DNA from: Sorangium cellulosum So ce56
GTDB lineage: Bacteria > Myxococcota_A > Polyangia > Polyangiales > Polyangiaceae
Direction: 5' to 3'
Length of the DNA stretch: 64,000 nucleotides
NCBI RefSeq assembly: GCF_000067165.1
Contig: NC_010162.1
Location: 3,492,501 to 3,556,500, forward strand
A model generated the notes under the pieces. The model made no database searches. It saw nothing but the letters and a program-made list of their open reading frames with translations, and was not told where the DNA came from. Positions 25,349 through 34,271 of this stretch are shown here, in pieces. The position numbers and the translations under genes are program-made. Positions within the stretch are counted from its first letter, which is position 1, and the number at the start of each line of letters is the position of its first letter.

Positions 25349-26758
25349 CTACAGCGACTTCAGGTACTCCACGAGATCACGCTTCTGGCTGGAGTCGAGC
25401 CTCAGATTGAAGCGCTCGTTATAGCTGCGCACGACGTCCAGCAGCGTCTCGAAGCGGCCATCGTGGTAGAAGCGACCCTTGTTCTTCGGCTTCATGAACA
25501 GCCCTAATTCTCGGACGAAGAGGGCGGCCAGGTTCATCGTCTTGTACGAGTTGCCGGGCGCGCGGTTCGCCTGGAAGGCGTCGATTTTCATCTCCTCGGG
25601 TGTGTGAAGGTTCCAGCCAGCGTCGGTCCAGAGCGGCTTGTTGTGGCAGTTGGTGCACTTCGCGTCGCCGGTGAACAGCTTCGCGCCGCGCTCGGCGGCC
25701 TCCCTGTCGAAATCGAGCCCGGGCTCCGGCTTCGGCGCCGGGAGCGCGAGTTGATAGAAGTGCAGCGCCGGGAGCTTCGACGTGACGAGATCTTCCTTCG
25801 GATCCACGATCACATTCCAGATCCCGGTGGCCGCGGCGTTCGGGTACTTGTCTTCATCGTTGAGCCTGGGATCGAAGAAATTACCCCTCCCATGGAGCTG
25901 GGTCACGGCGACGTACGCGTTCCAATAGGGCACCGAGCCCCAGTTGCCCGTCCAGGTGTGCTCGTTGACTCCGCCCATGTCGAACGCGTTGGGGAGCAAG
26001 GTCGCGGCGGTCTTTCCGTCAGGCCGGAACGCCTTCCCGTCGAGGAGCAACTGGGCGTCGTACTTGCCCGGCCCCCAGCTGCGCAGAACTCTCCTCACGC
26101 CTTCCTCGTTGATGCCCTCGGGCACCTCCGGCAGCAGGGCGACGATCGGCTGGAGCGTCGGGGCCGTAGCGATGATGGCGCCGACGTCCAGGTCGCGGTT
26201 GGCCCAGCCGTCGAGGCGCGTGCCGATGCCTGGACGCACGGAGTCGTTGACCGTGGAGTGACAGAACGCGCACTGGAGCCCGATCGAGATCAGGTTGCCG
26301 CTGTCGTTGAAGAAGCCCGTCACCCCGAGGATCGCATCGAGCTGCAAGAGGCTCAACGTGACGGCGGGATCGTCGAGGTTGACCTGGCCGCGCGCGATCT
26401 TCTCTCGGAGCCGCGACGGGAGCGCGTCCGCGTCCACCTTCAGCCCGAGCCCCAGCGCCTGAGACGGCGTCACGTTGGCGATGCTCTCGTGCAACCGGAG
26501 CTTGCCGCCCCAGAACTCCTCGTCGCCGAAGGTGTCGAATCGGAAGATCTCCTGTCCGCGCTGGAGCAAGTTGCGCGTATTTCGTTCTGTGGTGGCGTCG
26601 AAATTGCCGAATCGCGGGCGGCGGGGCAGTTCGTCCTCGGCGGAGGCGACGCGCTCTGCCACCTCGTCCCGATCGGCCGAGTTGCAAGCGAGCGCGGCCA
26701 CGCCGAGCGGGACCGTTGCTCCAACGAGCACGAGAAGCATCGTGAGATGTGTCGCCAT
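25349..26758 (-). CDS. Di-haem cytochrome c peroxidase-like lipoprotein
   Basis: A 469-residue probable lipoprotein with signal peptide ending VAALAC (Cys25). Two haem c sites are visible: CAFCH (163-167) and CTNCH (368-372). The second sits in a peroxidase/MauG-superfamily context: RGAKLFTGDAKC before it, then MNLAALFVRELGLFM and GRFYHDGRFETLLDVV, which is typical of the C-terminal domain. Family members reduce peroxide or oxidise other substrates in the periplasm using c-type haem electrons. The chain is longer than classical cytochrome c peroxidases (about 330-350 residues), with a long insert between the haems. AAAGG lies before ATG 26758; the frame extends upstream without a signal. It stands alone. 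Confidence 0.82.
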   Translation of the reverse strand: MATHLTMLLVLVGATVPLGVAALACNSADRDEVAERVASAEDELPRRPRFGNFDATTERNTRNLLQRGQEIFRFDTFGDEEFWGGKLRLHESIANVTPSQALGLGLKVDADALPSRLREKIARGQVNLDDPAVTLSLLQLDAILGVTGFFNDSGNLISIGLQCAFCHSTVNDSVRPGIGTRLDGWANRDLDVGAIIATAPTLQPIVALLPEVPEGINEEGVRRVLRSWGPGKYDAQLLLDGKAFRPDGKTAATLLPNAFDMGGVNEHTWTGNWGSVPYWNAYVAVTQLHGRGNFFDPRLNDEDKYPNAAATGIWNVIVDPKEDLVTSKLPALHFYQLALPAPKPEPGLDFDREAAERGAKLFTGDAKCTNCHNKPLWTDAGWNLHTPEEMKIDAFQANRAPGNSYKTMNLAALFVRELGLFMKPKNKGRFYHDGRFETLLDVVRSYNERFNLRLDSSQKRDLVEYLKSL

Positions 26759-27142
26759 GGTAAGACCTTTCGGTGTCTTCGCGTCTTGCTGTGAATCCAA
26801 AAGTGGTTTGTCTGCCTTCGTGGGCAAGTAAGAGAGTCCATGATCGTTTCGTCGGGTGCGCTGCTCGTGTGCTGGTCGTGCGCCGGCGACAGTCGTTGAT
26901 GGCAGAGGTCTCATGGCGTTTGGGGGCGTTGTTTCCCGTTCGTGTCAACCGGGGATTCGATGAAATTGGGAGATGATGGATTGAGCTTCAGGCGATGGAC
27001 ATATTGCGCCCTGCACACAAGGGCTGCATTCGGCTTGATATGGGCAGCCTGAGTGCGGTCACGCCCCCGTTGTCGCTTGCCGTCTTGACGAGGTGCCCGG
27101 TCGGCCGGGGCCCGCGGAGAGGCGCGGGTCGGAACGAGCGCG
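26759..27142. other. 384-bp intergenic region, no gene seen
   Basis: This lies upstream of the di-haem lipoprotein gene and downstream of the frameshifted lipoprotein gene. It is AT-richer around 26770-27050 than its surroundings and should hold the cytochrome promoter. A small hairpin (gccct-N7-agggc) lies near 27010-27026. Nothing else is supported. Confidence 0.4.
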
Positions 27143-27675
27143 CTAGCGCTGGCCTGCGCTCCCCGGCCGTCTGCCGGGCCTCGCTGCGGCTCGTTGGCCC
27201 GCGAGGTCCGCCGGCGTGGGCAGGTACTCGAGCGTCACCCAGGTCTCGCTCCCCGCCGCGCGTATTGCCCCGCGGTACAGGTGGTAATCCACGGCCTCGA
27301 ACGTGGCCGTGACGGCCTCGGCCGCGGCGCCCGGCTCCGGGGCGAACGCGCCCTCGAACCGGAAGCTGCGGCGATCGATCGGGGTCAGCGCCCCCTCGAT
27401 GCGCCGCGGCTCCCCGAGGCTCGCGAGCTGCCGCCCGCCGTCGCCTGGATCCGTGATCCGGCACGGGAGCCGCGGCTCCTCGCGCTCACCGTGGTGGAGC
27501 CGGCAGAAGAACTCGCCGGGCCGCGTCTGGAACGGAAGTCGCGCTGCCGCGCTGATCCCCGGCGAATCCACGAGCGGCGCCGCGGGGGCCGGGTCGGGGC
27601 GCAGCCCACGAGACCGACGACCGCGAGCCTGGCGAAGGACCAGAGAAGAGCGAATTCCGTACGCTCTCGCGGCAT
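27143..27675 (-). pseudogene. Frameshifted lipoprotein gene
   Basis: Two overlapping frames join into one sensible protein. The first gives a start (ATG 27675), signal peptide and lipobox, MPRERTEFALL to VVGLVGCAP. The second gives the body, with PLVDSPGISAAARLPFQ, GEFFCRLHHGERE, PCRITDPGDGGRQL, SFRFEGAF and WVTLEYLPTPADL. The switch maps to a run of four C (minus strand; 27596-27599): adding one C gives ...GLVGC-APDPAPAAPLVDS... in a single frame. So one base is missing, either a real mutation or a sequencing error. Family unknown. A TACGAT -10-like element lies 7 nt before the ATG. Confidence 0.6.
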
Positions 27676-27703
27676 CCCGGCTATCGTACGCGACGCCCGG
27701 CCG

Positions 27704-27952
27704 ATGTCGATCCCACACGACCGCAAGCGAACGCGCCACGGTCCCTTCGCGCTGGCGCTCCTCCTGCGCGGCCTGCCCGTCCTTCTCCTCGCGGGGGGCG
27801 CCGCGATCCCGGCGAGTGCGGGGACGGCCCTCACGGGGGCTCGCCGTTCATGACCTCGCTGGTCTTCGAGGGCCTGATGGACGCATGGCTGCTCCTCCGC
27901 GACCCGCGTATCCCCGAGAATCCCCGAGATCGTGGTCAGGGCCGCGGCGTGA
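27704..27952 (+). pseudogene. Decayed small secreted-protein ORF
   Basis: From ATG 27704 there is a clear export signal (basic start KRTRHG, then FALALLLRGLPVLLLAGGA and an ASA cleavage site), but the frame stops at 27853. A second frame continues with GGSPFMTSLVFEGLMDAWLL and reaches RDPRIP. There, a 10-bp tandem duplication (27911-27930) shifts it; removing one copy gives RIPEIVVRAAA and a stop at 27952. The first shift could be one base in the G run at 27820-27823. Reconstructing one short secreted protein this way is inference. It is divergent from the frameshifted lipoprotein gene 28 bp away. Confidence 0.3.
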
Positions 27953-28022
27953 CATCGCGACCACGCGAGCGGCGGTCGCCCGCCGCGGAGTCGGGGTCAT
28001 CCCGGAGCCATAGGAGCCCTCC

Positions 28023-28787
28023 ATGTTGAACCTCCTTCTACGACTTTCCCCGCTGCGCCCGGCCGTCCGCCTCGAGACCGTCGAGCGGCGCGACTTCACC
28101 GAGCCGCGCCTCCGCGAGCTCCACGCCCTCTCGAACGCGCTCATGGCCGAGGACTTCGGGCACTTCTGCGTCCACGCGAGGACCAACGATGTCGTCCATG
28201 TCTTCCGCCGCGCCGACACCGGGGCGATCGTCGGCTTCCAGTTCTGGAAGACCGCGCCGCTCACCTTGCCCCGCAGCCGGGCCATCGTCGGCGGGAAGCT
28301 CAGGATCTCGCCGGATTTCCGGACCCGCGGTCTGCACCTCGTCTCCGGTCTCCTGTTCCTGATCGAGACGAAGCGCCGCGCGCCGCGGACCCGCCTCTAC
28401 CGGCTCTCGATCGCCAGCCTCTTCGGGTTCGTCTCCATCACCGAGGCGCTCGCGCGCTACGAGCTCTTCGATCCGAAGCGCCGGGGCGCCGCGGAGGACG
28501 AGGCGGTGCGGGAGGCGTTCTTCAGGCTCGCCAGGGAGAGCAACTACCACGTCGACGACGAGACAGGCCTCGTCCGCGTCAACATCTTCATGACCGAGGA
28601 GACGGTGAGCCGGTATCCTCCGCGCTACTTCGAGCGCCCGGCCGCGCGGCGCTACGCCGCGGCCAACCCCGGCTTCCGCACGAACGGCTGCTACGCCGGA
28701 TTCTGGTTCCGCTTCACCAGCGAGAACCTCCTCGCCATGACCCGCGCCGTCATGCGGAGGCTCTTCCGCCGGGACGCCAAGCGTTGA
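28023..28787 (+). CDS. Hypothetical protein, possibly GNAT-like
   Basis: A 254-residue cytoplasmic protein, SD AGGAG 6 nt before the ATG. The centre has DVVHVFRRADTGAIVGFQFWK, then GGKLRISPDFRTRGLHL, a strand-strand-helix order like the acetyl-CoA-binding core of GNAT acetyltransferases, but the canonical Q/RxxGxG/A loop is only approximated by RTRGLH. The C-terminal third is basic and aromatic (PPRYFERPAARRY, GFWFRF). I do not recognise a named family. It is convergent with the BNR-repeat lipoprotein gene and has no functional partner nearby. Confidence 0.65.
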   Translation: MLNLLLRLSPLRPAVRLETVERRDFTEPRLRELHALSNALMAEDFGHFCVHARTNDVVHVFRRADTGAIVGFQFWKTAPLTLPRSRAIVGGKLRISPDFRTRGLHLVSGLLFLIETKRRAPRTRLYRLSIASLFGFVSITEALARYELFDPKRRGAAEDEAVREAFFRLARESNYHVDDETGLVRVNIFMTEETVSRYPPRYFERPAARRYAAANPGFRTNGCYAGFWFRFTSENLLAMTRAVMRRLFRRDAKR

Positions 28788-28880
28788 GCAACGGGGGGCC
28801 TCCGGCGAGCGATCTCGTGGGCGCCTCGTCGAGCGCCGGGATGACGTCAGCCGGGCGGCGCCCTCGGTGCTCGAGCGCGA

Positions 28881-31286
28881 TCAGCGGTCGAGCGTGGAGC
28901 GCATGCCCCCACCGAAGCTGACCGTCCACGCCTCCTCGGAGCGGTACGGGTTCCAGAACACCCGCACCGGCTGGTGGAATGGATAGCCCTCGTCCAGCAC
29001 GAAGGTCGGTGTCTCGTCGTTGAGGTTCTCGGTGAGCCAGAGCCCGTCCCGCTGCGTGGTCATGTACATACGGTCCGGGTTTCTCGGGTCGATGGCGCAC
29101 GACTCGACGCGGTATCGGTCGCTGATGCGCTGCCATGTCGCGCCGCGATCCCTGGTCCGGTACAGCCCCCCGTAGAAGCGCTCGTCGTGGCTGAAGACCG
29201 CTGTGTACCAGGTGCTCTCGGTCGTGTCGTTCGGATCGATGACGATGTCCTTCGTCCAGTAGTGCATCTCGGGCGAGGAGCGGTCCTCCCACGCCGAAGC
29301 GCCAGGCTGGAGGAGGAACACGCCGGACCGGTCGGTGAACGTCCGGGTGTTGCCGGGCTGATGGCCAGAGTAGGTGGCCACGATGCTCCCGTCCTTCAGC
29401 ACATGGACGTTGTAGGGGTGACCCTGCGTGCGCGGCGGGGCGGGGAGCGCGGCGGGCGCCGCCTCCGGCGCGCTCAGATCGAGGCGATAGATCCCCCCCG
29501 TCAGGCTGTTGACCGCGCTCGCGTAGAGCTGGTCTGGATCGTTCGGATCGAGCGCAAGCCAGACGACGGGACGGCCGAGATCGGCGAAGAGCGACCATGT
29601 GGCGCCCTTGTCGGTGGACACCATGATCCCCCCTCTGGCCGGGCGGCTCGGCGTGCCGTCGAGGCGCGCGTCGCGCAGGTAGGGGCTCTGGTAGATGTCA
29701 TGGACGCTCCCGGTCGCGGCGTAGAGCGCCCCCGTGTACGGGTGCCGGACCACGTGATAGGTGGTGTTCAGGGACAGGCCGTTCGCGCCGTCGCGAGACC
29801 AGGACGCGCCGCCATCCTCGCTGAAGGCGCTGCGGATGTCCGTGAGCGACGCGAACATCGTGTCCTCGTCGTAGAACGTCAGCCACCAGCCCGACGTCTG
29901 CTCGACGCCGCTCGTGCGGTAGACGCCGGATTGGGGCGTGTCTGCTCCCCTCGGGTTCTCATCCGCTGGTTTCACGTAGGCCTGCTGAAAGGTCCTGCCC
30001 CCATCCTCGCTGACGTGGACGAAGCCGAGATCCGTGAGGGCCACGCGGTCGGGGTTCGTGGGCGACACCGAGAGGCCGAGCGCGTACTCGCCGAACTCCC
30101 AGTCCATGTCTCCTTCGAATCCGCTCCATCCCGTGTCGATGTTGGCGTTGTGGTCGGTGCGGAACACGTGCTGCCAGGTCTCTCCGCCGTTCACCGTGCG
30201 GAGGACGATGGGGGAGAGCTTGTCGCGATCGCCGCCGGCGACGTACGCGACGCGGGCGTCGTCGTCGGGCATCGCCACGAAGGCGAGCTTGTCGCTCGGT
30301 CCGAGCCCGGACGTCGCGGCTTCCCAGCGCGTCCCGCCGAGCTTCAGCCGGTAGAGGCCAGCGTACGCGTCCACCTCCCCGCCGGTCGTGTCCGCGGTGA
30401 CGAGGGCGTTGCCTTCGCTGTCCATCGCGGAGAACGTGACCGCGAGGAAGGTCGTCCTTTTGCCGTGCCCGGAGCCGGCGAATGAGACGATCTTCTCGCC
30501 CGCCGGTATGCCGCCGATCGACGTGTCGACGGCGAAGGTGCCTCCATTGTCGTGTGAGACGAGCAGTCCGTCGCTCGTACCAACATAGATGTCGCGCCCA
30601 TCCCAGTAAACGCCGCCGACCAGGAGGCCGCCCGGCCAGGTCGTCGCGTGAACCGAGCGGAAGGTGCGGCCGCCGTCGCGCGAGAAGAAGAGCTCCGTGG
30701 AATCCGAGAAGAGAAGCCGCCGCGTGCCCCGCCGGTCCACGAACAGGTAGTGGCCGTCTCCAGGCCGCCCGGGCGTCGTGATCTCGGCGTTCCACGTGGC
30801 CCCCCCGTCGGTGCTCTTGGCCAGCGTGGCCACGTCCTGGATGCCGTTTGTGGACAGCCTGTAGCTCACCCCATAGAGGACGTCAGGATCGGCGGTGAAG
30901 CGGAATTGTGAGAGGACGCCGCCCTGGAGCTTCTGAAAGTGCAGGGTCGTCCAGCTCCTGCCGAAATCCCGCGTGCGATAGACGCCCTTCATGTCGCTGG
31001 CCATGAAGATTTCGCGGCCGTCGTGCGGGTTGATGGACGGCGAATAGAGGGCGCCCCCGCCGCCCACGCCCCGTGATCGCCAACGGCGGTGCGCGCTCCA
31101 GGACCCGTGCTTCTCCGCATCCACCTTCGGCCAGCTCGTGCCCGCGGCGAGGCGGTCGCTCGACGCTCTCGTCGCCTCGTCGGTCGCGGCCTCCTCCGCG
31201 CAGCATCCCGCGAGCAGCGCGATACCAAGGACCAGCGACCCCGCCGTGGCCCTGAAGTTGATCGTGAATCCAGCGTGATTCGTCAT
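28881..31286 (-). CDS. BNR/Asp-box repeat lipoprotein (GH74/sortilin-like propeller)
   Basis: An 801-residue lipoprotein: signal peptide ending IALLAGCC. The mature chain is a long beta-propeller with at least seven Asp-box motifs (S-x-D-x-G-x-T-W type), among them KSTDGGATWN, FSRDGGRTFRS, HVSEDGGRTF, FSEDGGASWS, STDKGATWS and TRDRGATW. The N-terminal SPSINPHDGREIFMASDMKG opening is typical of GH74 xyloglucanases and related VPS10/sortilin propellers. A catalytic Asp pair cannot be assigned with confidence, so it may degrade a polysaccharide at the cell surface or only bind one. GAGGGAG lies 6 nt before the ATG. It is divergent from the next plus-strand gene. Confidence 0.8.
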   Translation of the reverse strand: MTNHAGFTINFRATAGSLVLGIALLAGCCAEEAATDEATRASSDRLAAGTSWPKVDAEKHGSWSAHRRWRSRGVGGGGALYSPSINPHDGREIFMASDMKGVYRTRDFGRSWTTLHFQKLQGGVLSQFRFTADPDVLYGVSYRLSTNGIQDVATLAKSTDGGATWNAEITTPGRPGDGHYLFVDRRGTRRLLFSDSTELFFSRDGGRTFRSVHATTWPGGLLVGGVYWDGRDIYVGTSDGLLVSHDNGGTFAVDTSIGGIPAGEKIVSFAGSGHGKRTTFLAVTFSAMDSEGNALVTADTTGGEVDAYAGLYRLKLGGTRWEAATSGLGPSDKLAFVAMPDDDARVAYVAGGDRDKLSPIVLRTVNGGETWQHVFRTDHNANIDTGWSGFEGDMDWEFGEYALGLSVSPTNPDRVALTDLGFVHVSEDGGRTFQQAYVKPADENPRGADTPQSGVYRTSGVEQTSGWWLTFYDEDTMFASLTDIRSAFSEDGGASWSRDGANGLSLNTTYHVVRHPYTGALYAATGSVHDIYQSPYLRDARLDGTPSRPARGGIMVSTDKGATWSLFADLGRPVVWLALDPNDPDQLYASAVNSLTGGIYRLDLSAPEAAPAALPAPPRTQGHPYNVHVLKDGSIVATYSGHQPGNTRTFTDRSGVFLLQPGASAWEDRSSPEMHYWTKDIVIDPNDTTESTWYTAVFSHDERFYGGLYRTRDRGATWQRISDRYRVESCAIDPRNPDRMYMTTQRDGLWLTENLNDETPTFVLDEGYPFHQPVRVFWNPYRSEEAWTVSFGGGMRSTLDR

Positions 31287-31633
31287 GTATGCTCCCTCAC
31301 GCTTGGAATATCAGACGCTCAAGCGCCTGTGTGCGATGCTTTGGCGATCGGCTCCTCGTTTGCGTGATCCGGTCGCGCGGCAAAATAACCGTCGACCGCA
31401 GGCATGTTCGCGTAGGTGAAGGTCGGGTGGGATGACGTGGCGTCCTTGTCGCACCGCGAACGGGAGGCGAGGTGGATGTCGGTGTCTCCGCAGCAGTGGT
31501 CCGACGCTTCGTCGATCCGATGTTCGCGCTCATGTACGAGATTGGCCATCCGGTGAGAAAATCCCCGGAGCCTCCTCCGATCCGCCACATCTCGCGCGCA
31601 GCCCGGCCACGGCGCCGCGCCACGCTCCGTCCC
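31287..31633. other. 347-bp divergent promoter region
   Basis: This lies between the BNR lipoprotein (minus) and a membrane-anchored hypothetical protein (plus). It is AT-richer than the genes around it, particularly 31310-31400. No gene, strong hairpin or clear -35/-10 pair is supported. Confidence 0.4.
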
Positions 31634-32875
31634 ATGACCGACCTCTCCTCCACCGCCGGCGTCGTCGTTCGCCCCGCGGCGGCGGGCCGCCTGCGCCGGC
31701 TCGGCGCCGCCGCGCTATCGCTGCTGGTCGCCACGGCCGTATGGCTCCCGTGCCTCCACCTCTTCTTCCGGAGCGAGCCGGGCGAGCACCGCGCCTCGGG
31801 CGCGCTCTCGCCACGTGGCCAGGCGCTGCTCGCGCATCAGCTCTCGCTCTGGGAGGAGGACAGCGCCGCGCAGGACGCGGCGCTCGCGCGGATGCGGGCC
31901 GCGAACGCCGAGTGGGACTTCATGGGCCGGACCTTCCTCGTCCTCGGCCTGGCCAACGCCGCGCTGCGGGATCCGGGCGCCCAGGCGCGCCACCTCGCCG
32001 TCATCGACCGGATCGTCGACGAGACCCTCGCGATCGAGCGCGAGCGGGGGATGCTGCACTTCATGATGCCGTACGCCACGCGGCGGCCGTTCGTGCAGCA
32101 GCCTGCGCGCAGCCTCTTCGTGGACGGCGAGATCGCGCTCATGCTGGGCGCGCGCGCCCTGGTCGCGCGCCGCGCCGATCACGAGGCCGAGCTCGACGCG
32201 CGCGTCGCCGAGATGCGGTCCCGCATGGAACGGAGCCCCGTGCTGTCGGCCGAGAGCTACCCGGACGAGTGCTGGACCTTCTGCAACACGCTCGCCCTCT
32301 CCGCGATGCGCATGGCCGACGCGCTGCACGGCGAGCGCCGCGGCCTCGATCTCGGCCGCCGCTGGCTCGCGGCGGCGCGCGCCCGGCTCCTGGACCCGAA
32401 GACGGGGCTGCTCGTGTCGAGCTACACCCACGACGGCAGGATCCTGGACGGCCCGGAGGGCTCGTCCCTCTGGCTGGTCGCGCACGCGCTGCTCCTGATC
32501 GACCCTGATTTCGCGCGCGATCAGTACGCGCGGGCGCGCCGCGAGCTCGGGGCGGAGCTCCTCGGCTTCGGCTGGGCGCGCGAGTGGCCCCGCTCGTGGG
32601 CCGGCCCGGAGGACGTGGACTCGGGCCCGATCGTGCCGCTCGTCGGGGCGAGCGCCGGATCGAGCGGCCTCGCGCTGCTCGGCGCCGCGGCCTTCGGCGA
32701 CGCGCCGTACCTCGGGGGGCTTCTCACGTCGCTCGAACTCGCGGCGTTCCCGATCCGCGAGGGCGACCGGCTGCGGTACGCCGCGAGCAACCAGGTCGGC
32801 GACGCGGCGCTGCTCTACGCGCTGAGCTTCGGCCCGCTCTGGGAGCGGATCGCCGGCGCGGGAGGTGCCCCGTGA
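31634..32875 (+). CDS. Membrane-anchored all-helical protein, unknown
   Basis: A 413-residue protein. Residues about 24-45 (LGAAALSLLVATAVWLPCLH) are one membrane segment near the N-terminus, and the rest is mostly helical. Features resembling alpha/alpha-toroid proteins are repeated helix pairs with aromatic and acidic residues: FMMPYATRRP, SYPDECWTFCNTLAL, WLAAARARLLDPKTGLLVSSY and VPLVGASAGSSGLALLGAA. I cannot name a family with confidence. ATG 31634 is chosen because the upstream in-frame residues look non-coding. The stop overlaps the start of the next gene by 4 bp (GTGA), so the two are translated together. Confidence 0.7.
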   Translation: MTDLSSTAGVVVRPAAAGRLRRLGAAALSLLVATAVWLPCLHLFFRSEPGEHRASGALSPRGQALLAHQLSLWEEDSAAQDAALARMRAANAEWDFMGRTFLVLGLANAALRDPGAQARHLAVIDRIVDETLAIERERGMLHFMMPYATRRPFVQQPARSLFVDGEIALMLGARALVARRADHEAELDARVAEMRSRMERSPVLSAESYPDECWTFCNTLALSAMRMADALHGERRGLDLGRRWLAAARARLLDPKTGLLVSSYTHDGRILDGPEGSSLWLVAHALLLIDPDFARDQYARARRELGAELLGFGWAREWPRSWAGPEDVDSGPIVPLVGASAGSSGLALLGAAAFGDAPYLGGLLTSLELAAFPIREGDRLRYAASNQVGDAALLYALSFGPLWERIAGAGGAP

Positions 32876-33111
32876 GCCGACAGCTGGCCCTCGGCGCCGC
32901 GGTGCTCATCGCGGCCTTCGCTGCCTGCCACATGCTCGGCCTGCGCGAGCATGTCTCCGTGCTGAGCGGCACGCCCCCGCCCAGCGGTGGGGGCGATCCG
33001 TTGCTCGGCGTCGCCTACGCGCTGGCGTGGTTCGGCGGCGTGATCTTCGCGCCGATCCTCGCGATCGCGGCGGGCGTGCTCGCGGTGGTCGACCGGCTCC
33101 GGTCGCGGTGA
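32872..33111 (+). CDS. Small two-helix membrane protein
   Basis: A 79-residue protein starting at a GTG that overlaps the preceding stop (GTGA). It has two hydrophobic helices (about 5-23 and 46-72) separated by a Gly/Pro-rich loop. Translational coupling to the helical membrane-anchored protein suggests the two form a unit. No family recognised. Confidence 0.65.
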   Translation: MSRQLALGAAVLIAAFAACHMLGLREHVSVLSGTPPPSGGGDPLLGVAYALAWFGGVIFAPILAIAAGVLAVVDRLRSR

Positions 33112-33414
33112 CCCGCGCCCTCTCGGACGGCTCGCCGCCGCGCTGAGCGGCTGCCTGCGCCGCCTCGGCGGGCTCGCGCAGGGCGCCCTCGCGCGCCCCG
33201 CGCTCGCTCCTCGCGCCTCGGCGATGGGCGAGCTGCTCCGCCCGCAGCACGTCGCCAGCAGGCTGCTGCCTGCGAAGCAGACACGCCGCCCGGCGCGCGC
33301 CATCCCCTCTGCGAACACAGGGCAAGCGCGGGGTGGAATGAAACGTGCTCAGGCGCGGCTCCCTCGGCGCGAGAAGACACACGATCTCGTGTCCGCCGAT
33401 GGAAGGAGCTGATC
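33112..33414. other. 303-bp intergenic region with a palindrome near its end
   Basis: No gene is supported. The last 40 bp hold a 14-bp inverted repeat and the ribosome site of the following SDR gene. Confidence 0.4.
33379..33392. promoter_or_regulatory. 14-bp palindrome upstream of the SDR/AKR pair
   Basis: acacga-tc-tcgtgt, perfectly symmetrical, ends 22 bp before the GTG at 33415. It could be an operator for a repressor of the reductase pair, but no regulator gene is adjacent. Confidence 0.3.
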
Positions 33415-34173
33415 GTGGATCTCGAACTCACCGGCAAGCGGGCCATCGTCACCGGCGGCAGCCGCGGTATCGGCAAGGCGATCGCGCGGGAGCTCGCGCG
33501 GGAAGGCGCCGACGTCGTGATCGCCGCGCGCGGCAAGGACAAGCTGGAGGCGACCGCCGCGGAGCTCTCGGCGGAGACGGGCCGCCGCGTCGTCCCGCTG
33601 GTTGTCGACACCGGCAACGAGACCTCGGTCAACGCGCTCGTCGAGCGCGCGGTCGCCGCGCTGGGCGGCGTGGATATCCTCGTCAACAACGCGGCCGTGC
33701 CCGGCGGGATCTCGACCGCGACGCGCCTCGACCAGATCGTCGACGCGCAGGTGATCGAGGACATCAACATCAAGGTCGTGGGCTACCTGCGGACCGCGCG
33801 CGCCGTCGCGCCGCACCTCATCGCGAACGGCTGGGGCCGCATCATCAACATCGGCGGGCTCGCCGTGCGCAAGGCCGGCCGCCCGGTCGCCACCCTGCGG
33901 AACGTCGGCGTGGCGGCGATCACGAAGAACCTCGCGGACGAGCTCGGCCCGAAGGGGATCAACGTCACGGTCGTGCACCCCGGCGCGACCCGCACCGAGC
34001 GCACCCGGCCGGAGCCCGAGAAGGACCTCGCCGCCTCGGTGAGCATCGGCCGGATCGTCGACTCCCGCGAGGTCGCGTGGGTCGTCGCGTTCCTCGCCTC
34101 GCCGAGGAGCGTCGCCATCAACGGCGACGCCGTCGTCGCCGGCGGCGGCAGCGTCGGGCCGATCTATTATTGA
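33415..34173 (+). CDS. SDR-family protein with non-canonical active site
   Basis: A 252-residue Rossmann protein. The cofactor site TGGSRGIGKA and ILVNNAAVPGG are normal. The catalytic set is not: where classical SDRs have NISS...YxxxK, this protein has NIGG at 145-148, Ala159 in place of Tyr and Asn163 in place of Lys (VATLRNVGVAAITK). The downstream GPKGINVTVVHPGATRTERT is well conserved. A divergent SDR subgroup with this RNV-type segment exists in several bacteria, so this is likely an inherited change rather than decay. AGGAGC lies 5 nt before the GTG. The aldo/keto reductase gene follows after 98 bp. Confidence 0.8.
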   Translation: MDLELTGKRAIVTGGSRGIGKAIARELAREGADVVIAARGKDKLEATAAELSAETGRRVVPLVVDTGNETSVNALVERAVAALGGVDILVNNAAVPGGISTATRLDQIVDAQVIEDINIKVVGYLRTARAVAPHLIANGWGRIINIGGLAVRKAGRPVATLRNVGVAAITKNLADELGPKGINVTVVHPGATRTERTRPEPEKDLAASVSIGRIVDSREVAWVVAFLASPRSVAINGDAVVAGGGSVGPIYY

Positions 34174-34271
34174 GGCCTGAACCGACGGCCCCGCGCCACG
34201 CGCGGGAGCTGAAGACGAGGGCGCCAGCTCGACGCCTCACGCAAACCTAGCCAAAGCACCAACGGAAGATC

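Noticed and set aside
34236..34250. GGCTAGGTTTGCG on the minus strand resembling the extended -10 family
   Set aside because: No minus-strand gene starts downstream of it at a suitable distance; it lies between two plus-strand genes.
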